Shown here: positions 13,792-23,400 of the stretch, piece after piece
Numbering within the stretch: position 1 is the stretch's first letter
Layout: every line of letters begins with the position of its first letter
Source of the DNA: a virus
Virus record (IMG/VR): IMGVR_UViG_3300008954_000067
Coordinates: 1-55,957 of that record
Length of the DNA stretch: 55,957 nucleotides
Reading direction: 5' to 3' (one strand)
Position numbers and translations under genes: made by a program
Notes under the pieces: model-generated
Databases searched by the model: none
What the model saw: the letters and a program-made list of their open reading frames with translations, nothing else
Told to the model about the DNA's origin: nothing

Positions 13792-16367
13792 TAAAAATCA
13801 ACCTTCACTCTGAAAACATAACCATCGCTGTCCCGTTTAACAACTGGGGTTGCTAAATTCGTTCTTGCAATAATATTAAGATTTTCATCATGAAAGTTCA
13901 AGCCCGTAATGTAAACAAATCCTGACTCTGTTTCAGATGCAAAATTTGATGCTCGTAATTCTTTGTACTGGGGATTCGAAGAAGAGTTCACAGTACCGGC
14001 GCCACATGGAACATGTACTTCTAATATATGGATATTCTGTTCACCTTGAAAAGTGGTGGTGAACTGTTCCTTGCCAAAGTATGGAACAACCGGTGTTTTG
14101 ATAACAGCAACACCTTCTTCATAAATTATACTACCTGCATCCGCCCATTTTGGATGCTCAGATCTTGCGTCGGCCCGATAGAGGCCACCAATGCCGTTAT
14201 CTCTAAATGTTAGTTTTACCTTGCCACCTGACCCTGTTACATCGTTATCAACAATCTCAAATGTCGTTGGGTTTATCCTGTTACCATAAAATAAGTTTGA
14301 TGCGTCGAAGAATACAACCTCATTTGAAGAATTGTCACGTGTGCGCTGGAATATTGTTAAAACAGAACCAGGTGCTACACCCGGGTTGTCAGGACTAGCA
14401 CCTAAAATTTCATCCATAATATCCGTAGCAGCTGAGTCGGTATTATGATCAGGGTCTGTATCTAAAGCAATAAGGCCTGGGTAAAGTGTTTCTTCGGGAA
14501 TTAAATCTGTCAACGAAATCTTGCTATAGTCTAGACTGCCAAAGTCATTTGTGTATTTGCTAGACAGTGAATCACTTGATGGACTAAGCTCATATGAACC
14601 AGAAGATAGCAATCGAAATCCGGGAAAGAATTTACCATTATCACATGGCAATATCGTTAGGTTTCTCTTTCTAATTGAACCGGTCGAAAATAGATACTCA
14701 TTCGCCGATATCGCTGTTTGTGCCTGAGTATCTATCCTGGACCCAGTCAGGTTTAGAAGCCTTGGATAATCTTTTCGTACAAACTCCCGACAGAAGTTCT
14801 CAAGGTTTAATAAGTGGCCACCCACACCAAAGGACATTGCGACATTAAATGGGTCATCTGTCGTTGTTGTCATATTTTGGAATGGTGTTATTAGTACATC
14901 ACGTTGTCGAGTATTCTTAACAAAGAATGGTGGTACATAAAATAGTAATGTATCACCCATTGTTGATACACCTTGTTTCGTCGACATTACTAAATCTTCA
15001 TCCGCTCTATACTCATTCCATATCTTTAAGTCATGAACTTCAGCATTTAGTGGGTGGTCAAATGAATACTCATCGGGGTCAGGCTCATCTAAACCAGAAC
15101 CCAAACCGGGTGCACCAAATGCCAGGCCTTCTGCTACACATGCGTCATCGTTAAAAAAGCCAGCGATATAATTTTGTCCAGATGTACCAACAGGAGATTC
15201 ATTATTTCGGCCTTCATAAAAGTTCCCAATAAACAGTGCACTTGGATCATCTAATAGCTCATCTACCCCCACATGACTATCAAACTCTAATGGCATTACT
15301 GATGCTGAAGGGATTACAAATTCTGAATCTATCTCGCCATCTATAACAAATGAACCTGTACCATGATTCATTCCAGTTCCACCCCACCTTATGCCCACAT
15401 GGTGCCATGTATTTTTTGTCAGTGCATTTTCTGAGGATAGAAAAATTAGATCGGTTCGAGTGCCTTCGCCTGTTCCGCCCAACGTTGGAACAAAAGGTTC
15501 TACACCTCCGTAGCCAGCAGATACTGGGTGTTCATTATTCTCAATTAAAACGCCAGCATCATAAAGTGGGACTTCAGACGGAGGTACTTCAGCACTGCTA
15601 CTAAGTTGTAGCATAATTCGAAAGCTATCTGGACCACCATCGATATCAACATGGCTACCAGTTACCAAAGATACAGCATAGCTTGATGACATATGAAATA
15701 TTGTACCAGCCTTAAATTCGGCATCTCGGTCATCCGTTGTATATCTTGGATTGATGTAAAAGTCAAAAGTAAAGGGTCCGGTTGCACTATACGGAATAAC
15801 ACTTGGTTGTACAGATTCATCTGTCTTTGCGGGGTATATCAATACAGAGTCTGATGGTACTTCGGATCCAGTAAAGAAGTTTAGTGTATTGTAGTTTGTA
15901 CATGCCCAATGTAATGATGGATACCGGTCCCTGTAATATGGAAACAAGACATTTTTTACTACATTCTTGCGCTCTGTATCAGCAGTAAATCTAAATGAAG
16001 GCTCAAATCGAATGACTTCAACAAACTTCTTCTTACGCTCAGATACTGATGATGAATATATCATCTCCAGATACTCTTCTATTGGTGCTACAAATGATGT
16101 GGCACCTGGACTTGATGCAGATAATACAAGGTCCTGCCTATACGTCTCTAAAGATAGATCACCATATGGGTCTGGGGCATCAGAAAATGAACGAAGCTTA
16201 AATGTTTCTTTCTCTGCATCGGACCGCTGTGCGAATACGTTTACCGTACCGAACATGCCCGGCTCTTGGACAAGACTCTCTAAAGAAGCAGAAAGAAACT
16301 CACGGCGGGGGTGGGTCGTTAGCGTTAGATTTTCAAAATACTCTTGTGTTAATTTGAATAATGCCAT
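13791..16367 (-). CDS. LamG-containing virion protein
   Basis: An 858-residue structural protein. Residues about 195-455 form a concanavalin A-like LamG sandwich: GPFTFDFYINPRY at the start, NTWHHVGIRWGG and GSFVIDGEID in the middle, and AEVHDLKIWNEYR at the end. The C-terminus (from about 745) resembles that of the upstream 453-residue protein: VP/IPCG, SSNPxY, and a final xVKRDSDGYVFRVKVDF segment matching RPIEKNDEKDITVRVRLDF. Known: LamG folds in phage tails usually bind glycans. Inference: a tail or neck appendage with carbohydrate-binding ability, anchored by the shared C-terminal module. The ATG has an AGGTGG site seven bases upstream and is preceded by the longest gap in the window with a good promoter candidate. 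Confidence 0.75.
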   Translation of the reverse strand: MALFKLTQEYFENLTLTTHPRREFLSASLESLVQEPGMFGTVNVFAQRSDAEKETFKLRSFSDAPDPYGDLSLETYRQDLVLSASSPGATSFVAPIEEYLEMIYSSSVSERKKKFVEVIRFEPSFRFTADTERKNVVKNVLFPYYRDRYPSLHWACTNYNTLNFFTGSEVPSDSVLIYPAKTDESVQPSVIPYSATGPFTFDFYINPRYTTDDRDAEFKAGTIFHMSSSYAVSLVTGSHVDIDGGPDSFRIMLQLSSSAEVPPSEVPLYDAGVLIENNEHPVSAGYGGVEPFVPTLGGTGEGTRTDLIFLSSENALTKNTWHHVGIRWGGTGMNHGTGSFVIDGEIDSEFVIPSASVMPLEFDSHVGVDELLDDPSALFIGNFYEGRNNESPVGTSGQNYIAGFFNDDACVAEGLAFGAPGLGSGLDEPDPDEYSFDHPLNAEVHDLKIWNEYRADEDLVMSTKQGVSTMGDTLLFYVPPFFVKNTRQRDVLITPFQNMTTTTDDPFNVAMSFGVGGHLLNLENFCREFVRKDYPRLLNLTGSRIDTQAQTAISANEYLFSTGSIRKRNLTILPCDNGKFFPGFRLLSSGSYELSPSSDSLSSKYTNDFGSLDYSKISLTDLIPEETLYPGLIALDTDPDHNTDSAATDIMDEILGASPDNPGVAPGSVLTIFQRTRDNSSNEVVFFDASNLFYGNRINPTTFEIVDNDVTGSGGKVKLTFRDNGIGGLYRADARSEHPKWADAGSIIYEEGVAVIKTPVVPYFGKEQFTTTFQGEQNIHILEVHVPCGAGTVNSSSNPQYKELRASNFASETESGFVYITGLNFHDENLNIIARTNLATPVVKRDSDGYVFRVKVDF

Positions 16368-16417
16368 CTGAACCCACCTGAACTATTATCGCAATATTGC
16401 ATAATCAGTTAATCCTC

Positions 16418-16446
16418 ATTATAACTATTCGCATCATAATTGTCCG
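16418..16446 (-). promoter_or_regulatory. Candidate sigma-70-type promoter in the longest gap
   Basis: In the 115-bp gap between the 453- and 858-residue structural genes the minus strand carries CGGACA, 17 bases, then a perfect TATAAT (16418-16423). The -35 matches four of six consensus positions and the spacing is ideal. A perfect 10-bp palindrome GCAATATTGC lies downstream at 16391-16400. I see no terminator hairpin with a T-run in this gap. Confidence 0.5.
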
Positions 16447-16482
16447 GGTTCAATAAGCAAATACATCTCCCAACCCGTGGCC

Positions 16483-17844
16483 TTAGAAGTCTAGGCGGAC
16501 GCGGACTGTAATATCTTTTTCATCATTCTTTTCAATCGGCCTAGACATTTTTGCAACTGCCAATAGGTTATCATTGGCATCATATAAGCCTACCGTTGTT
16601 GGGAAGGTAAATGATCTCTGGGTATCTTCTTGCCCTTCATCTATCACTACGACACGATCATCATCTGCAACATATGTTGGATTTGAAGAATAGTTGAACT
16701 CGTCCGCGGTGGCCCTACAGAAAATTAATGTAGAATTGATGTTTGTGATATTCTGAAACGTCATTGCAGTAAGTGTGCCAGATTGAAATCTTGCAGTTGC
16801 TAAGTGATCAATGATATTGTCCATTGACGCTGATACTAAGAAGTCTGGATAGAATGTAGTATTTGCAGTTGTATCACCGTACCCCATCCCTATTTTGCCA
16901 CATGGAATTGTTACCTCTGCACCTGAAGCACCGCCTGAAGCACCGAAGTGTGAATGTTCTGTATTATTCATGGCATCAATAATGCCCATTGCAGGTTGGT
17001 CACCTTGCCACATTTTATTAAGATCTAGTACCGCCACACCTGCATCATAAAATAAAATACCTACTGTCTCATCATTATTATACGAATTAACAATATTCCC
17101 AACCTCACCACCAAATGTGGCCCTCTTTGCAGTCGACGAACCAATATCAGTATAGATTGCTACACTACCTGTTGATGTGGTAAAAATATTATCTGACACA
17201 TTATCCCATGCACTAGGAATTCCAGTCTCGGTACATGTACCATACCAGCCTGAACAACCTGAAGCCAGGCCGTCAACATTCTCACTAGGATTCTCAAGCC
17301 ACGCCTGAGAATTTCCGGAAATACTTGCGGATTGATAAAACCTTAATGCGAACGTTTCTCGCTTGATCTTATCCCTTGCAAATAGTCTCTTAAACCCAAG
17401 AAACATTGCACACTCAATCTGGTTTTCAGAATTCTCATCCCCAAAAGGTGCCGTAAATACTGCATCTGCATCACCTAATAGTGTTTGTGCAAATTGCTTG
17501 TATACGTACGTCTTCTCTCTCATCATAAGAGATTGAGATGAAAATAGCTTCTTACCAGAAGAATCCTCACCGGTTAATGCCTCTGTGACCAGCGGCCCGT
17601 CAGGTTGTAGACCTACGGAGATATCAAATATTGCATTTGCACTCTGTAGAGTAAAGTCTTGATCATAAACTGTCTGAAACAGGGACGAAGTCACGCCCGG
17701 GCCTACACCACCCGTTACAAATACCTCATATGATTTTCTAGTAATAGAGCCAGATACATCTTCTTGAATAATGTCAACCAATTGGTTTAATGCCGATCGG
17801 CTGGTCTTTATATCTGCTGCTGAAATTTCTTTAAAAGTTGCCAT
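16483..17844 (-). CDS. Virion protein sharing a C-terminal module with the LamG protein
   Basis: A 453-residue protein without an assignable family. The N-terminus MATFKEISAADIKTSRSAL runs into a Gly-rich FVTGGVGPGVTSSLFQ segment, then SQSLMMREKTYVYKQFAQTL and FKRLFARDKIKRETFALRFY, which look like the ordered core. The middle is Gly/Asn-rich and beta-like (GILFYDAGVAVLDLNKMW). The last 90 residues match the C-terminus of the next protein (IFC/VPC, SSNPTY, final VRVRLDF). No membrane segment or enzyme motif. Inference: tail, neck or baseplate structural protein, probably in the same sub-assembly as the 858-residue protein. It could be mistaken for a sheath protein by size, but I see no sheath motif. 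Confidence 0.7.
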   Translation of the reverse strand: MATFKEISAADIKTSRSALNQLVDIIQEDVSGSITRKSYEVFVTGGVGPGVTSSLFQTVYDQDFTLQSANAIFDISVGLQPDGPLVTEALTGEDSSGKKLFSSQSLMMREKTYVYKQFAQTLLGDADAVFTAPFGDENSENQIECAMFLGFKRLFARDKIKRETFALRFYQSASISGNSQAWLENPSENVDGLASGCSGWYGTCTETGIPSAWDNVSDNIFTTSTGSVAIYTDIGSSTAKRATFGGEVGNIVNSYNNDETVGILFYDAGVAVLDLNKMWQGDQPAMGIIDAMNNTEHSHFGASGGASGAEVTIPCGKIGMGYGDTTANTTFYPDFLVSASMDNIIDHLATARFQSGTLTAMTFQNITNINSTLIFCRATADEFNYSSNPTYVADDDRVVVIDEGQEDTQRSFTFPTTVGLYDANDNLLAVAKMSRPIEKNDEKDITVRVRLDF

Positions 17845-17858
17845 CTAACTCTATCCCC

Positions 17859-18563
17859 TTATTTAGATATCTGCACTTCAAATTGTGCTACGGCACCGGC
17901 CTGAATGCCTGTTATTGTCACTACAGAGGAGATTACAGAGGCATCGCCGGCGTTGCCATAAATATCAAATTGTGCGTCTGTTATTGATTTTGTTTCAACT
18001 TCAAGAGTTAATGTTGAACCACCTATTGCAGTAGTGGTTGGGTCCCTGGTTACAATGTATGTTGCAATTGCATCACTATCAACGCTATCAGGTGTCAAAC
18101 CTTTGAGTTGCATAAATCTACTTGGCAGCTTAACAATAAATGCTTGATCTCTAAGTTCTACATCAATTGTATTCTCATTCTGAACATCTTGCACAACTTT
18201 TATCGTCCTTGTAGATCCACTACCAGATCGACCCATCTCCAAGGTTGACCCCACAAATCCATCACCAGATAATTCTAGGCCAGGAAGCCTTATCAAGTTT
18301 GGATTAGAAATACTGATGCACTTATGTTTTAACGCCAAGTTTCCAGATGTTTGAGCCTCAAAAATTGGCGTGTTTTTTTCAATTTTTTCTTTTCCGACTG
18401 TTCTTCCGAATTTTTCAATTACGGTATAGTCAACCTCATCATCTCCCAATGCAAACTTAACAATAGAAAATGACCCGTCGTTCCTTGCTAAGAATGCTCT
18501 TCCGGTGTCAGTTAAAACTGCATCAATGATAATGTTGTTAGTTGAATGATCTAGAAAACCCAT
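17859..18563 (-). CDS. Virion protein with N-terminal LTxxGR module
   Basis: A 234-residue product. The N-terminus NIIIDAVLTDTGRAFLARNDGS, followed by FSIVKFALGDDEVDY, matches the N-terminus of the 315-residue protein at 27331-28278 (IMDTIITKEGRRQIPSGE, then YVSFTDRHTFY). The remainder is beta-rich with a Gly/Ser-rich break (GRSGSGSTR) and ends in a compact Val/Ile-rich domain. Known: a similar N-terminal block occurs in tail proteins of T4-like marine phages, as far as I recall. Inference: small structural adaptor. It lies 14 bases before the 453-residue gene and 27 bases after the FN3 protein. Function unknown. Confidence 0.65.
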   Translation of the reverse strand: MGFLDHSTNNIIIDAVLTDTGRAFLARNDGSFSIVKFALGDDEVDYTVIEKFGRTVGKEKIEKNTPIFEAQTSGNLALKHKCISISNPNLIRLPGLELSGDGFVGSTLEMGRSGSGSTRTIKVVQDVQNENTIDVELRDQAFIVKLPSRFMQLKGLTPDSVDSDAIATYIVTRDPTTTAIGGSTLTLEVETKSITDAQFDIYGNAGDASVISSVVTITGIQAGAVAQFEVQISK

Positions 18564-18590
18564 TTACATGCTCCTTCGATAAATATACTG

Positions 18591-20423
18591 CTATTTTGAT
18601 GTCCGTAAATCCTTGAGATCGATATTAATCACTTGACTCTTTTGCCGATCCACGTTTATAACCTGTAATTTGTAGCGACCCTCTTCATCCTGATCGGTGA
18701 ATGAAAGTAGCCCGAGATCCTCCTCATTGCTATCTACGATAGATAAGTATTCAGGATCAAAGAATATAGCACCTTTTGTATGGCCACTATCCTTAATTGC
18801 ATCACTTGTTAGACTAATGCTGTCTATACCGAGATCAGGATTTGCGATTAGATAAAAGTTTGGATATGGCTTAGGTGCACCTTCAGGTGATATTATTTCC
18901 TTGACAATCCTATTCTCAAGCTCGCTAAATGATACTGCAAATTGTTGAGAATAATTTGATGTAAAGTCATGAGCATCAATACTACACAACGCATAGATAT
19001 ATTTTGACTCTTTCGTGAATTCCTCATCCATATACGTAGTCAACGGATTTTCCATCTGATATACCCTAGTTGCAGTTGGCGTTTCTTTTCTTGGATCTGG
19101 AATCTCACTGTCATCAAAGTCATACTCTGCTAATAGCTGAAAAGGTTCATTTATTGATTGGCGCCTAAAGACCTGAAAACGTTTTATGTCTCTTGTAGAG
19201 ACTACTGGGAAGCTCCACATCATCGTCATCTTTTTATTTCTATAGTCCCAAATAAAGTCAATATCTCCTGGAGGCGGAGGTGGATCATACTCCTTGCAAT
19301 ACACTCCAGATGCAGGGCTTTTACGAGATGAAATTAAGCCAGTTATAGCAAATATCTGGCCCGTCTCTTCATCAACTGCTTGAAACTGCACTAGTGCAAT
19401 TGCCCTTATAGAATAAGAATATGAGGCATCATACTTTATTTTAGAATCAAGGCCACCCCCAATTGACGATGATGATAATATGATTGGATCCTTAGAGCGC
19501 TTATATCCACTTGGCAGAATTTCCCACTTATCAACAATATAACCTATAACCTTAACAGCATTCTTAAATTCGGATGCGTCGATTCTTTCAATAGAGATTG
19601 GTTTAAGGTTAGTGAAATATTCATAGTCTGAAATTTTGCCAGCACTATCAAGAGTTCTTGCCATAGCCTGTGTTGTTTGGGCGGCTTCCCGGTGTAGTGA
19701 AAGTTCTCCTGAGAATGGACATAGGGGATTCATAACGGATTGGTGCAAAATCGTACTTAAAAACTTATCACTAAATTGAGAATAATGGTTTAAGTCAGCT
19801 ATCTGGCGGACCCACGTTGGCTGGACACGCCTGTTTTTTCTGGTGCTAGTATCATAATATGTTACTTCTCCGTAATTCATGGTACTTAGCAGTTTTAAGA
19901 TCCACTTTCCCTGAATCCATTTCGACGTTACATCATTTAATAGCTTTGCTATGTCTGCAGGGGTTGTACTTACAATCTCCTCATTATTAGAAAGGGTTCT
20001 AACTTGTGATGAATGTAGTATTAGATTTCTTGACTTTACATCGACCTTATCATCCTGAAGATTTAATGCAGAATATCCCCTTGTTGCAACGTCTGTTTCA
20101 TTCTGTACCTTATGCTTCTTATTGGCATCCTCTATTATTCTTTTTATGCCTTGTGGCCTAGAGAGATCTGTAACAAACTCATTATCAACACTAGCGTTTG
20201 ATCTTACATCAACTGGTTCAAATGAAAATTCAACAAACCTTGGAACCTTTCGGCGAAGCTCATCTACCTGATCTTCCGTTGCTGTACCAAATGCTTTTCT
20301 AGATCCAGACTCATTTGATTTTTCGTCTGGAGCAAAAAAGTTATACTTGAACTTAGCCTTAAACCGACGAACTTCCGGAACATCAAGAACTGTTAAAACC
20401 TTAGATGGATAAGAGACAGCCAT
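18591..20423 (-). CDS. Virion protein with fibronectin III-like domain
   Basis: A 610-residue structural protein. A poly-Pro hinge (DPPPPPGDIDFIW, about residues 380-392) introduces an FN3-like domain to about 500: KMTMMWSFPVV, DIKRFQVFRRQ, FQLLAEYDF, and YIYALCSIDAHDFTSNYS, the usual B, C, C' and F strand sequence patterns. The N-terminal 370 residues are mixed, with SYPSKVLTVLDVPEVRRFKA at the start and TWVRQIADLNHYSQFSDKFL in the middle. The tail is a small beta segment. The ATG overlaps the stop of the 1423-residue gene. Known: FN3 modules decorate phage tails and heads and bind weakly to cell-surface carbohydrate. Specific position in the virion is unknown. Confidence 0.72.
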   Translation of the reverse strand: MAVSYPSKVLTVLDVPEVRRFKAKFKYNFFAPDEKSNESGSRKAFGTATEDQVDELRRKVPRFVEFSFEPVDVRSNASVDNEFVTDLSRPQGIKRIIEDANKKHKVQNETDVATRGYSALNLQDDKVDVKSRNLILHSSQVRTLSNNEEIVSTTPADIAKLLNDVTSKWIQGKWILKLLSTMNYGEVTYYDTSTRKNRRVQPTWVRQIADLNHYSQFSDKFLSTILHQSVMNPLCPFSGELSLHREAAQTTQAMARTLDSAGKISDYEYFTNLKPISIERIDASEFKNAVKVIGYIVDKWEILPSGYKRSKDPIILSSSSIGGGLDSKIKYDASYSYSIRAIALVQFQAVDEETGQIFAITGLISSRKSPASGVYCKEYDPPPPPGDIDFIWDYRNKKMTMMWSFPVVSTRDIKRFQVFRRQSINEPFQLLAEYDFDDSEIPDPRKETPTATRVYQMENPLTTYMDEEFTKESKYIYALCSIDAHDFTSNYSQQFAVSFSELENRIVKEIISPEGAPKPYPNFYLIANPDLGIDSISLTSDAIKDSGHTKGAIFFDPEYLSIVDSNEEDLGLLSFTDQDEEGRYKLQVINVDRQKSQVINIDLKDLRTSK

Positions 20424-23400
20424 TATACATCCCCTGAAGGTGTTGATATTGTCACGAAAAAATCATTAAAGGAGCTATAATTTTCTCCCTTTCGACGAGG
20501 CTTAAGCTTCTTTACAATGCTACCGTCTTCTAATTGTACATCCTCAGATATCTCAGAGAAAAAATCCTTGTCTAAGAATTCATTTCCACCAAAATTTTCA
20601 GATGTTGCCTCAATGTCTATTTCAAAATCATCTGGCTCAACCGGTACCATAAACACCCTATCAAATAGTTTCGGTGCCATAAACTTTAATAATGTACCAC
20701 GAGAATTAAATAATGTAGCACTTGCTAAAGCCCGGAAACTGTTTAGATCATTCCCACTTAAAAGGGGTGGAATTCTAAACTTTCTAGAACTTCCCCAACG
20801 CTTTGGCGTTTGAATGCTATCTGTTGATGATGACGCTATCCTTCTAGACTTATGGGTATGATGATGACCATCTACTCGAACATCGCCATCGTTGGCCCCC
20901 TCGCCATGGCGCCGAGTTTTACTGTCCCATTTACCATGATGATGATGAGTAATGTCCTTTCCTCCCTGTGTCGCAAGACCGGCTTCATACTTTCTAGCGT
21001 TCTCAGTATCACTCCAAAACTTATTAGCCTTAGCCTGACTGGAGAATATTCGCTCTTTCATCCATGCACTTGCATCATCACTTGTTACAACCTTATTTAG
21101 TGTTTCGCCTTCTAGGGTTGTTGATAATATTAGATTACCAACTGGGACGGAACCATTTCTTACCCACCATGATGTGGCCTCATTGGCTTCACCAAGTTGT
21201 AACAATGTCTTTGCATCGCCGTCGACAAATATATCTAGCCAAGCATCATCATACATAAATGTACTTTCATCCATCTCCAATCCAAATAGTAACCCATAAT
21301 ATACTCTAAGTAATCTGTCAATGATATGATTTGATAAAAGGCTGGTACCACCATCCGAACCTAGAAACTCATATAAGCCTGAATCCGTTATATCAGATGA
21401 AGTTCGTTCTTCAACAGCATCCTTTGAGTCGACATCTTCTGGTTGGCGGCTATCTGTTCCTGGCATAAAATGGCTAAATACTGCCTGACTATAGACTTCC
21501 TCCAGTCTAGTTGTTAGATCTGGATTGATATCCCCAAATGCAGTTGGCATTAAGAACAATGAAATATCATATAAGAATTTCTTAGGCTTGAAAATTACGT
21601 CTTCATACTCTAAGTCTCGTTTGTATACGTTTATTTCAACCACATTCCTATGTTCAGGTAACTCAGTAGACTCCTTACTCCCTATTGTATATGAGGGATT
21701 ACGAAGAGATGCTAATAGGCCCGCGGGAATTCCCACAGGTAGTACCCTAATATTATCGCCGGTCCTGCCGCCTAGCTTTGGCTCAGCTAAAAGAGCACGT
21801 AATGCTGCTATCTCATGAGCACTAATAGTTTGAGTAGCTGGAAGGTAGCTACCATCCTCTGGTCGGCGTTTCATCCTAGATCGCATAGCATTTAATAATA
21901 ACAACTGTTGCGATGATAGGCTTTGTAAAAACTTCTTTCCTAATGAATGTGTCCCGAGGTCTTTTATCCTACCAGTATTATTTCCAAAAAATGATTCAAG
22001 CTGATCGGCTGAAGTACTCATCGTGGATGAAATGGCTTGTAAGACACTATTCATATGGTGGATAAATTTTGTCTCTTGTTCTAACTCTGTCATAAACGTT
22101 TGAAGATCTGTAAAGGACTCAGTCCCGTCATCAGACAACTCTGTTAAAGCGGCACCTTGTGATAATGTTCCCTCAGCAACTTCATCGCTTCCAGAGTCCA
22201 CCTCTTCAGCTTGGCTATCTTGGGCACCCTCGCTGTCCGATAACTTCATATCTACTACAAGATCTATTGCTTCAATTAAGCTCTTATTTTTGGCACTGTC
22301 ATATATTACATACAGCGTCTGGCCTGATCTATATAAGTAAGATTCTACATGTCTAGAAAACAGTAATATAAAAATCTCAAATAAAATTACAAAGAATGCA
22401 TCTTCATCCCAGCCATTATATAGTGTTTTTCCAGACTCAGCCAAATAAACACCTTCACCTTCATTCCTGGTGGCCAGAGCCGCAGCTGATTCCTCCATTT
22501 CGCGAACGAGGTTTATGATTATTGCTATAGCTGAATTAGATCCACTGATTTTATGTGAAGCCTTCATGAGCGTTGAGTAGACTGCTTCTTTACCTAATGT
22601 TACAACATCCCTAGTGTTTGATGGTACTGTCCCGGCCGGAAATTCTTCTGCTAACTCAAATACTCGTTTTGCTATTTTCATAGCGGTATAAGAAAGAGGG
22701 TTTCTAGCTGTTCGTAATAAGTTTCTAGCTTTTAGAGCATCAATTTCAAGATTTTTTGAGATTTCTTCCCATGTAACAGCACCCATCTTTGCAGCTTCTC
22801 TTCCAGTTGCCGAAGAGCGAGATTGTGATTTCCTAAATGCCTCTAGTGCTTCTCGTTTTTTCTTTGCAAAGGCCTTGGATCCTGTGAGGTCTTCACCTGA
22901 ATCTGTCTCTAGTTCATCAGACACGTCCCGAAGCTCCAGTAGGTATCTGAAAACTAAATGACGAAGGCCTTGGTCTGTTCTACTTAAGTTTAGAATGGAT
23001 GTGTATATTGCTTGCTCTTGATCTGAAGATGTTGATGATGTCAAGTCATCCACTGTATTTTTAAGGCCCGTCAATACAGACGAAAATATAGACTGTGGTT
23101 GGAGCTTGTATTCTTCATCTTCTAGGTTCAATAATTTTTCTATGTAGTCTATTGCATCATTGGTTGTATCTTCAAACCCCTTTGCAAATGTAACATAAGG
23201 ATCTGTATTGAACATATCACCAAACCTTATGATATTGTCAACAAGGGCTATTGAGCCTGGGACGGCTCGGCGACCCCTCTTATCAACAAAAACCCGTGTT
23301 TCGAACGGCAATATAGATCGATTGTCTCTTGCAGCCCCATTTTTCGTTTCGTTAATTAAGACATAATCAGCTAATGAACCATCTGCCTTAACGTCTTCAA

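Noticed and set aside
16391-16400. Perfect palindrome GCAATATTGC as an operator or terminator
   Set aside because: Only 10 bp, no loop for a terminator and no T-run; AT-rich palindromes of this size are expected by chance.
16483-17844. Possible tail sheath identity for the 453-residue protein
   Set aside because: Length is near that of small sheath proteins, but no sheath motif is visible and its C-terminus is shared with a LamG appendage protein.
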